From: Bernardetiaceae bacterium
GTDB taxonomy: Bacteria > Bacteroidota > Bacteroidia > Cytophagales > Thermoflexibacteraceae
Assembly: GCA_025057115.1 (NCBI GenBank)
Contig: JANWWZ010000002.1
Coordinates: forward strand, 1 to 64,000
Reading direction: 5' to 3'
DNA length: 64,000 nt
Positions 1 through 9,100 of this stretch are shown here, one piece after another. The translations under genes were made by a program, and so were the position numbers. The notes beneath the pieces were generated by a model that did no database searches, was not told where the DNA came from, and saw only the letters and a program-made list of their open reading frames with translations. The number at the start of each line of letters is the position of its first letter. Position 1 is the stretch's first letter.

Positions 1-1386
1 CCGCACTATGAAGCCGTTAGAATGATTTTCTATGTCCCAAATAGGCAAATTCGTTCGACCTGCTTGGAAATTGACAATAATCTGAATGTTTCCATTGGGT
101 ACGGGATTGCCATTTCCGTCTAAGCCATTCCATGGCAAGCATTTTGTTTGAGGGGGACCTGAGGTATTGAAATTCTCCGTAAGGCGCACATCAGCTGTTC
201 CGGGAGTGTAGATCCCATCAGGAGACGACATAGAAGGATGCAGATCGATAATCACTTCCACCTCGCCTTGTGCCTGCGCGGTTACGTTGATGCAATAAGG
301 CTGGTTTTGATCGCATTGTTTCACATTAGCTCCATGCAAGCAACCTATTGTGCCGCTGGGAAATTGATTAACATCTGGATTTTGAAGAAAAATGCGGTAT
401 AAAGGAGTATGAGGAGGGGCTGCTGTGGAATTTACTGGTGCCCGTGAACGGCGATTAATAATCCAGTTAGAAGCAGGAGTAGCGGGGACAGTGTTAATTC
501 CATCTCGGTTGCAACTTATCACGAAGCCAAAGGGCTGCATGCCATTGAAGTTAATTTCGGTTACTACCCCATCGTCAGAAATAGGATATACCCTGCCATT
601 GTAAGCAGCGCTACTTGAACCCGTACTAAGCGACCATGCCCGCGACCACACTCTCCCGGGAATAGCCGTTGCTGTAGCGCTTCCTGATACGCTAGTTACT
701 TGCCCCGTAGTAGCGTCAAAGCTTGAAACCGTATACCCTCCCGGACCCGTAGCCACTGTAATGTCGAATAATTGAAGCATCGCTCTACGAGGCGTAATTA
801 CACTATTATTGTCGATGCGGTAGGTTTCAAACTCTATGTAGTAGTCACCCGTCACTGCAGGAGTGAACTCTATGGCATAATATCCTGAGGCTCCTACCAG
901 TTGTGCAGGTCCTGCTACGCAACGGTTATAGGCGGCTAAACTTTGATCCCCTATGAAACCCTGCCCACTCGTGGGAACATCTTGCTCAGACAAGACAATT
1001 GCATTACTTGGATTCCTAATCCTAAAACGCAACCTACGCATGGTTTGATTATCAGCGGGATTATTATTATTGCCTCCTGGTACAGCATTAGGCAAAGGGA
1101 GTGCCTCGTTAGGTGGATTAATGTTGCCATCATTTCCCATATTAAAGGTCTTATACCTGCCAAAGCCGATATACACGCGTTCATTAGTACTAGCAATGCG
1201 GAAGTAAAGCCTTCGCTCATCGGGGGCTCCGTAGGCAGCAAAATTGTTAGAGTTACTAGGGTCCAAAATGTACAAAAAACCCCCATCGTTGTAGGTAGGG
1301 CGCATCTGAGGCGTGCCTTCAGCCAACACCTGCTGTTGAAACACTCCAGCTAGCAATGCAATGCAGAAGTATATGCGTTTTCTCAT
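1..1386 (-). CDS. secreted cell-surface protein, 5' part only
   Basis: The reading frame stays open for 462 codons from an ATG at 1386 to the left edge, so the C-terminus is outside the window. The first 22 or so residues form a signal peptide (basic MRKR, hydrophobic core, cut after QQQVLA). The rest is rich in Asn, Gly and Thr and has no further membrane segment, which suits an exported adhesin-like or structural surface protein. Near residues 418-431 the motif WNGLDGNGNPVPNG resembles the FlgD-type Ig-like segment found in large secreted Bacteroidota proteins. A sorting domain at the missing C-terminus would be needed to prove type IX export. An in-frame ATG at 1398 is an alternative start. 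Function unknown. Confidence 0.75.
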   Translation of the reverse strand, partial: MRKRIYFCIALLAGVFQQQVLAEGTPQMRPTYNDGGFLYILDPSNSNNFAAYGAPDERRLYFRIASTNERVYIGFGRYKTFNMGNDGNINPPNEALPLPNAVPGGNNNNPADNQTMRRLRFRIRNPSNAIVLSEQDVPTSGQGFIGDQSLAAYNRCVAGPAQLVGASGYYAIEFTPAVTGDYYIEFETYRIDNNSVITPRRAMLQLFDITVATGPGGYTVSSFDATTGQVTSVSGSATATAIPGRVWSRAWSLSTGSSSAAYNGRVYPISDDGVVTEINFNGMQPFGFVISCNRDGINTVPATPASNWIINRRSRAPVNSTAAPPHTPLYRIFLQNPDVNQFPSGTIGCLHGANVKQCDQNQPYCINVTAQAQGEVEVIIDLHPSMSSPDGIYTPGTADVRLTENFNTSGPPQTKCLPWNGLDGNGNPVPNGNIQIIVNFQAGRTNLPIWDIENHSNGFIVR

Positions 1387-1433
1387 ATGTATAAACATGT
1401 TTTTTTTTGCAAAAGAGAAAAGTTAAGGCAAGG

Positions 1434-1441
1434 CAAATCTA
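1434..1441 (-). promoter_or_regulatory. candidate -7 element (TAGATTTG) of the surface-protein gene
   Basis: On the minus strand this reads TAGATTTG, matching the Bacteroidota -7 consensus TAnnTTTG, about 48 bases before the ATG at 1386. No good -33 TTTG is seen at the expected distance, so this is only a candidate. Confidence 0.35.
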
Positions 1442-1534
1442 ACAACGCCTTCAGGTGCAGTTGGAGGTGAAGAACAAGGAAGAACAAAAAGGTACGTTAT
1501 TTTACAATAAGAGACTATTTTTCTTCGTTTATAA

Positions 1535-1542
1535 TAGGTTTG
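1535..1542 (+). promoter_or_regulatory. candidate -7 element (TAGGTTTG) for gatB
   Basis: TAGGTTTG fits TAnnTTTG and lies 51 bases before the gatB ATG, giving a leader of about 45-50 bases. No clear -33 partner. Confidence 0.4.
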
Positions 1543-1593
1543 CTAAAAAAATTTCATTTTACGCAATCGAGGTTTTAGGCTTATATTAGCAGC

Positions 1594-3078
1594 ATGAAAA
1601 TATCTCCTACGGCTTTACAACGCTATGAACTAGTAGCAGGTTTGGAAATTCATGTTCAGCTAAAAACTGCCAGCAAAATTTTTGCCACAGATGCCAATCG
1701 CTTTGGCGATGCGCCCAATACAAACATTAGCATCATTACTTTAGCTCATCCAGGGACCTTGCCCATGCTCAATAAAGCAGTAGTAGAAATGGCTATCAAA
1801 ATGGGTTTTGCCTGCCATTGTGACATTTCGCGCTACAATCTCTTTGACCGAAAAAACTACTTTTATCCTGATTTGCCTAAAGGCTATCAAATCACCCAAG
1901 AAAAAACCCCTATTTGCAAAGGCGGTTATGTAAACATCAAAGTGCGGCATCCCAATGAGAACTCTTGGTTTTTTAAACGCATCAGGCTCAATCGCATTCA
2001 CTTGGAAGAAGATGCAGGCAAGTCCATTCATCCTCCAGAAGCCTCTTACTCCCTGTTGGATTTTAACCGCGCAGGAGCTCCTTTGATAGAAATCGTAACC
2101 CAGCCTGATATCCGTCATGCCGAAGAGGCTGCTGCTTGCCTAAATGCTATTCGCCGCCTAGTGCGCTACTTGGGCATTTCCGATGGCAACATGGAAGAAG
2201 GTTCCATGCGCTGCGATGCTAATGTCTCCGTTCGCCTCAAAGGAGACCCTAAGCTAGGGCAAAAAGTAGAAATTAAAAATATGAACTCTATGCGCAACGT
2301 GCAGCGCGCCATTGAGTACGAATTCACAAGGCAAGTGAGCTTATTGGAAAAAGGAGAAATAATCACCCGTGAAACTCGCCTTTTTGATGCCGATAGAGGC
2401 ACTACCTTTCCCATGCGTACCAAAGAAGAACTCAATGACTATCGCTATTTTCCCGAACCGGACCTTGCCCCTTTTATAGTTACCGAAGAAGACCTCAGGC
2501 GCATCCGTGCCCAAATGCCCGCCCTGCCCGAAGAACTCACGGAAAAATTTCAACAACTTTACCAACTTCCTTCATACGATGCAGCAGTATTGACGGAAGA
2601 CTACGAAATGGCAGTGTTCTTCCAGCAAGTTTGTCAGCTTACCACTCATTACAAAGCCGTCTCCAATTGGCTAATGGGACCTATCAAATCCTATTTAAAC
2701 GAAACGGGTAGAACTGCCAGCCAAATACCTCTGACTGCCGAGCAGTTAGCCGAAATCGTAGAACTCACCGAAGCAGGCAAGTTGAGTTTTTCAGTAGCTT
2801 CTAAAGAACTCTTGTCAGCTCTTGTTGACCGTCCTCAGCTTTCGGCAAAAGAGGTAGCCGAGCGGCTCAACCTCATCCAAACCTCTGACAATGAACAACT
2901 CATGCCGTACATTCAAGCAGTAGTCAATAAATTTCCTCAACAGGTAGCCGCTTATCGGAAAGGGAAAAAGAACTTGCTAGCCATGTTCATGGGCGAGATT
3001 ATGAAAACTGCTCCCATCAAAATAGACCCGCGCAAGGTAAGTGAACTGCTCCGTCAAACCTTAGAGTCCAGTTCTTGA
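1594..3078 (+). CDS. gatB: Asp/Glu-tRNA(Asn/Gln) amidotransferase subunit B
   Basis: GatB is the tRNA-binding kinase/transamidase subunit of GatCAB. It activates the side chain of Glu-tRNA(Gln) or Asp-tRNA(Asn) with ATP and amidates it with ammonia delivered from GatA. The 494-residue length is usual. The start of the catalytic cradle, GLEIHVQL, is at residues 16-23. The signature FDRKNYFYPDLPKGYQ follows at about 84-99, and the glycine-rich SDGNMEEGSMRCDANVS stretch is near 197-213. The C-terminal third is the helical YqeY-like tail that contacts the tRNA. gatA and gatC are not in the window. The ATG at 1594 has no Shine-Dalgarno sequence, as usual in this phylum. Confidence 0.97.
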   Translation: MKISPTALQRYELVAGLEIHVQLKTASKIFATDANRFGDAPNTNISIITLAHPGTLPMLNKAVVEMAIKMGFACHCDISRYNLFDRKNYFYPDLPKGYQITQEKTPICKGGYVNIKVRHPNENSWFFKRIRLNRIHLEEDAGKSIHPPEASYSLLDFNRAGAPLIEIVTQPDIRHAEEAAACLNAIRRLVRYLGISDGNMEEGSMRCDANVSVRLKGDPKLGQKVEIKNMNSMRNVQRAIEYEFTRQVSLLEKGEIITRETRLFDADRGTTFPMRTKEELNDYRYFPEPDLAPFIVTEEDLRRIRAQMPALPEELTEKFQQLYQLPSYDAAVLTEDYEMAVFFQQVCQLTTHYKAVSNWLMGPIKSYLNETGRTASQIPLTAEQLAEIVELTEAGKLSFSVASKELLSALVDRPQLSAKEVAERLNLIQTSDNEQLMPYIQAVVNKFPQQVAAYRKGKKNLLAMFMGEIMKTAPIKIDPRKVSELLRQTLESSS

Positions 3079-3101
3079 GCAGACTACTAAAGTCCGTGTT
3101 T

Positions 3102-3139
3102 TTTTCTTTAATTTGCAGGTTGCAACCTTTTAAAGAAAA
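3102..3139. repeat. two-part inverted repeat upstream of sprA
   Basis: Outer arms TTTTCTTTAA (3102-3111) and TTAAAGAAAA (3130-3139) are perfect complements. They enclose the 12-base palindrome AGGTTGCAACCT (3117-3128). The structure lies 42 bases before the sprA ATG and 23 bases after the gatB stop. It could be an operator, an attenuator hairpin or a weak gatB terminator; the sequence alone does not decide. Confidence 0.5.
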
Positions 3140-3181
3140 GTGCCTATGGCAGAGATCTACGCAGTGCATTGTATATAAAGG

Positions 3182-6100
3182 ATGTTGAGGAAATGCAACT
3201 TAGCGGGCTGCCTTTGCCTGTTATGGCTGCTGACGGGAATAGATCAAGCTCAAGGGCAAGGAAATCAACCGCGTTCCTCTAGGCAAAGCCCTCTTACTCA
3301 AGTTACTGCTAGCCAACCCGCTGCAGATACCACAGAAGTAGAAGAACCAGATACAACGCGCTTAGGAAGTGGCATTGAACGCAAAGCGGCTACCAAGCCA
3401 TTTTCTTTGCGCGATAGGGAAATAGAGCGCTATGCTGGTTTTTGGACTCCTTACAGGCAGCGCATTTCTCCCTTGCTGGGCAAGCCATTTAGCCAAAAAA
3501 TAGAGCTGGATAGCAGCGGAAAATTTTACTACCTTCAGCCTCGCATCGGCAATTTGAACCATCGCTTGCCGATGCGCGTTCCCTATCGTCAGCTAGAGCA
3601 AGCTCGCACTGCAGAACTTTATCAGCAGTATTTCCGCACTCTTTCACGGGCTGCCGACGGCACTGACCCCGTCAAAGTGAGCAATAGGCTTATTCCTCCC
3701 ATCAAGTTGCCTCCGCTGGTCAATCGGCTTTTTGGCGGGGATCAAATTGACCTCCAGCCCAATGGCTCCATTATGCTCGATCTAGGAGGCAAATGGCAGC
3801 GCGTGGAAAATCCTCAAATCCTGCTACGCCAACAGCGAAACGGTGGATTGTTCTTCGACCAGCAAATTCAATTGAACTCCCTAGGCAAAATCGGCTCCAA
3901 ACTCAACTTAAATTTTAATTGGGATACCAAAAGCCTTTTCCAATTTGACAACACTTTTTTGACTGGCTACACAGGGCAGGAAGAAGATATTATTCAAGAA
4001 GTAAAGGTAGGCAATGTGAGCATGCCCGTCAGTAACGGGCTTATTACGGGAGGGCAAAACCTTTTTGGAGTAAAAACGCGGTTGCGCTTTGGCAAGTTGT
4101 GGATTAGTGCAATTGCTTCCCAGTCGCGGGGAACGGTGGAAACCATGCGCATTCGCGGCGGAGCCCAAGTGCGCCACTTTGAAATTCGCGCCGATTCCTA
4201 CGATGAAAACCGACATTTTTTTCTAGGACAATTCTTTAGACATAACTACGAGCCCTCCTTGAAAACCATCCCCGTGATTACCTCTGGAGTAGTAGTAACG
4301 CGGGTAGAAGTATACGTTACCAACAGAAATAACAATACCCAAACATTGCGCAACATAGTAGCCTTGCTGGATCTTGGCGAAGGTCAGCCGTTCCGAGCCA
4401 ATAATCCCCACATTACTCCTGCTGCAGGGCGCGTTCCAACGGACAACGCAGCTAATCGATTGTTTACTGTCCTAGAAAGTAACCCCCATGTGCGCGATCC
4501 CGATCAACTCAGCCAAGTGCTGGAACAACAACTAGGACTTGTCAGAGGTACTGATTATGAAATGCTTCGCGGAGCGCGCAAACTCCAACCCAATGAATTC
4601 GTTTTGCATCCTCACTTGGGGTACATCTCTTTGGTTACCCCTTTGCGAAACGATGAAATTTTAGCCGTTTCTTTCGAGTACACCTACAACGGCAAAGTAT
4701 ATCGCGTAGGGGAACTGACGGAAAACTATCAAAATCGACCCAATAACGACATTATCATTTTGAAAATGTTGCGCCCTTCTACCATCAGGCGCGACCTACC
4801 TACGTGGGATTTGATGATGAAAAACATCTATTCCCTGCAGACCCAGCCACTGGAACGCACTAACTTTCGCTTGCAGATCGTTTACCGAGATGACGCCACC
4901 GGTATTGATAACCCCAGCCTGCACGAAGGAGCTAATCTGAAAGACGTGCCTTTGGTGCAAGTAATGCGCCTGGATTTGCTCAACCCCAACAACGACCCCC
5001 AACCCGATGGTAACATAGATTTTATAGAGGGAATAACAGTGGATTCGCGCAATGGACGCATTATTTTTCCCGTATTGGAACCCTTCGGCTCCCATTTGGA
5101 AAAGCAGTTTATTCCTCAATTGGAACAGCAACTAATCAACCAATACGTTTTTAATGAACTGTATCGAGGAACCCGCATGGATGCCATGCTGCTCACCAGC
5201 AAGAGCAAGTTTTTCTTAAAGGGTAGCTATCAGTCCGCCAGTAGTGGAGAAATACGCCTCAACGGGATTAACATTGCTCGCAATTCAGTGCAAGTGCGCG
5301 CAGGAGGTACTTTGCTCACTGAAGGCACAGACTACACCGTAGATTACCAAATGGGGACGGTGCGCATCACCAATGCAGGCATCCTAAGTTCAGGCAAGGA
5401 AATTGTCATCCAGTACGAGCGGCAGGACATGTTTAATTTTCAAACCCGCAACTTAGTAGGCACGGATGTAGAATACCGCTTTAACAATAATTTCCGCGTG
5501 CATACTACCCTCATGCACCTCAATGAACGCCCTAACATTACCCGCGTAAGCATCGGCACAGAACCTACGCGCAATACTCTCTGGGGCTTGGGGCTTAACT
5601 ACCGCAAAGAAAGCAGATGGCTCACGCGCATGATCGATGCCCTACCTTTGGTAAGCACTAAAGCTCCTTCCACTGTAGCATTTAGCAGCGATTTTGCTCA
5701 AATTATCCCTGGAGCCAATCAATTGATAGCTAAGAATGGCGGTACTTCGTTTATAGATGATTTTGAAGGGGCAGAAGTGCCTTATGAACTAGGCAGACAA
5801 CCTCAGGCATGGGCATTGGGCAGCACCCCCGAGCAGTTTAGACCCCTTAATTCTTCCAATCCACTCGAGTACAGCTACCGAAGGGCACGACTTGCCTGGT
5901 ATACAGTGGACAATACCGTATTTTTCAACCGTGGACTGGGGCAATCCCCTCCTGGAAACATTACCCAACAAGACCGCTGCAATCACTACGTACGCCCTAT
6001 TGCTTTTGACGAAATATTTAGAGGGCGCGATCCGCAAATGCTCAACAATCCCGATATGACCATGGATTTGGCATTCTACCCCGATGAACGCGGCATGTAC

Positions 6101-9100
6101 AACTACAATCCTAACCTTACTCCAGAAGGCAGATTGCCCAATCCCCGCCAAAACTTCGGTGCCATTACCAGAGGCATCACCCACGACATCGATTTTGACA
6201 ATATCAACATTCAGTACATAGAATTTTGGCTTTTAGATCCCTTTATTCGCGGTGTCAATGGTCAAATTGTTCGCAACGTCAATGGGCGCAACATTGCCAC
6301 CAACAACACCACAGGAGGCAAGTTATTCTTCAACTTAGGCAATATCTCTGAAGACTACATTCCCGATGGGCGGCATGGCTTTGAAAACGGTCTTCCTACC
6401 AATGACAGCGACCGCGATACAGTGCGCACAGCTTGGGGTATCGTCACTCGCAAACCTTACCTTACTAACGCTTTTGCCGCCGAACCTGGTGCCCGCGCTC
6501 GGCAAGATGTGGGCATGGATGGACTCAACGACCAACAAGAGCGCACATTCTTCCGCAACTATCTCAATCAAGTGCGCGGTCGCGTAAGTGGAGCCGCTTA
6601 TGCCTCCATTGAACGAGACCCCTCAGGAGATAACTTCGCCTACTACCTCTCCGATGAGGCTACAGCTCAAGACCTTAAAGTTTTCGACCGCTATAAGTTT
6701 TTCAACGGCATGGAGGGCAATTCCCCCGAAGGCGCAGGCACGCAATCCAACAGTTTCTTGCCTGATAATGAAGACCTCAACCGAGATAATACCCTCAACC
6801 AAATAGATGCCTACTACGAGTACGAAATAGATTTGCGACCTGGACAACTAGAAAACAATCCCTTTGTAGTAGATAGAGTGGTCACTTCTTCCCGAACCAG
6901 TTGTAACGAAAATGTAACTTGGTATTTATTCCGCATCCCCATTCGCAACTTTACGCGCAAGGTAGGGGATATTAACGACTTTAAATCCATTCGCTTCATT
7001 CGCATTTACTTGACCGACTGGCAAGAACCAGTGGTATTGCGAATGGCGCATTTTCAGTTTATCGGCTCCCAATGGCGTCCTTTTTTGGAGAGTTTGGAAA
7101 AACCAGGCTTGCAAACGCCCCGCGAACCTGCCAGAACTATTTTAACGGTTTCTTCTGTGAACATAGAAGAAAATGGACCGGAGAAAACCGAGTCTGGGCG
7201 CACTCCGTATGTGCTACCTCCGGGCTTTATCCGCGACCTTGATTTTGCAAGCAACACCCAAGCCCGCCGAAATGAACAATCCCTGCGACTTTGCGTAGAA
7301 AACCTCGCCGATAGAGATGCCAGGGCAGTGTACAAAAACTACATCGTGGACATGGTCAATTACCAGCGCATCAAAATGTTTGTCCACGTCAGTCCCTTCA
7401 ATCGCTTTGTACCTCTTAACGAGGGCGATATTAAAGTTTTTGTTCGCTTTGGAACAGATTTTACCGAGAACTACTATGAAATAGAGATGCCTTCCATAGT
7501 AACTCCCTTAGGCACTACCATAGCGGAAGAAATTTGGCCCGAAGAAAATAGCCTCGATATTGCCGTGATGGATTTGGTCAATGCCAAAGCAGAGCGCAAT
7601 CGCTTGGGACTTTCCCTAAGGTTGCCTTACATTACCCACATTGACCGTTTTCAAGTAACAGTAGTAGGGAATCCAGATCTGAGCAATGTGCAAACGATCA
7701 TGATAGGGATACGCAACCCAGAGAGCCAAGACGGCAAAGCGCACTCAGCATGTATTTGGGTCAATGAATTGCGCGTGGCAGGTTTTAACCGCCAACCGGG
7801 GTGGGCAGTACAAGCGCGGCTCAATGCCACTTTGGCAGACCTGGCTATTTTAAACGCCTCTATGCGGTACGCTTCTCCGTTTTTCGGCGGCATCCAAGAC
7901 AAAATTTCCCAGCGCACCCGCGAGCATTCTCTTGAATACGATATTGCTTCTACTGTTCAATTGCACAAGCTAGGTCTGGAGCGCGTAGGTTTCAGCATCC
8001 CTATGTTTGTCAGCTATGAGCGCCGCCTCACTACCCCTTACTTCAACCCCTTAGATCCCGACATGCCCTTAAAACTCGCTTTGCAAACTCGACCCAATGC
8101 CCAAGCGCTCGGTCTGGCTCATCTGGTACGCGAAGAAACCATCCGCCGCAGTCTGAACTTTACCAATGTGCGAAAAACCAAACTCCGACAAGATGCCAAA
8201 AATCACCTCTGGGACGTAGAAAACTTCGCCTTTAACCTTGCCTATTCAGATGCTTTTAACACCAACATCCGCACGGCAGAATACATAGAACGCTTCACTA
8301 AGATTGGATTGCAGTACAATTATAATAACTCCACTGCCACGCCTTTGGAGCCGTTTAAAAGAGTAGTATTTTTAGACGCTCCTTACTTAAAATTCCTCAA
8401 AGATTTCAACATCAACCCTTTGCCTGCAAGCATTACCTTTTCAGGTGATATCGACAGGCGATTTATCAAAACCCAGTTGCGCAATTCCGACCTAAATACG
8501 TTTGGCATATCGCCATTTTTTGAAAAAGCCTTTACTTTCAACCGCTCCTACAATGTGCGTTGGAGTTTAACGCGCTCTTTAGGAATGGATTACACGGCAC
8601 AAGCCTTCAGTATCATAGACGAACCTGCAGGAGAGATAAATAATGAACTAGTCGATTCACGCCGCAATGTTACCCGCCGCGACTCAGTGATCAACAACTT
8701 GCTGCGCTTGGGAAGAATGAAAAATTTCGTCCAAACCATCGGCGTGCAGTACGATGTACCTTTCCGCCTGTTCCCTGCCACTGACTGGCTCAACGCCAAT
8801 GCGCGCTATCAAGCAGGCTATACCTGGACGGCAGGCGCCATCGGCATTGCCGATACCTTAGGCAACACCATGCAGAATAACAATAACCTGCGCATTACTG
8901 GGCAAATGAATATGCGCACCCTTTACAACAAAAGTCCTCTGTTGCGCAGCCTCACCAGTTCAAACAAACAACAAGCCCAGCAAGCACCTACTGAAGTATG
9001 GGGACAAGCTAAAAAGCGCCGCCTTCAAACCCGCATAGAGCGCAATAAAAAACGCCGCAGCAAACTTTTGGGAGAAACACCGCCAAGGGATGCCTCCTCC

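Noticed and set aside
943-1353. Plus-strand frame of 136 codons
   Set aside because: It is antisense to the surface-protein frame, which has a signal peptide and continuous coding character.
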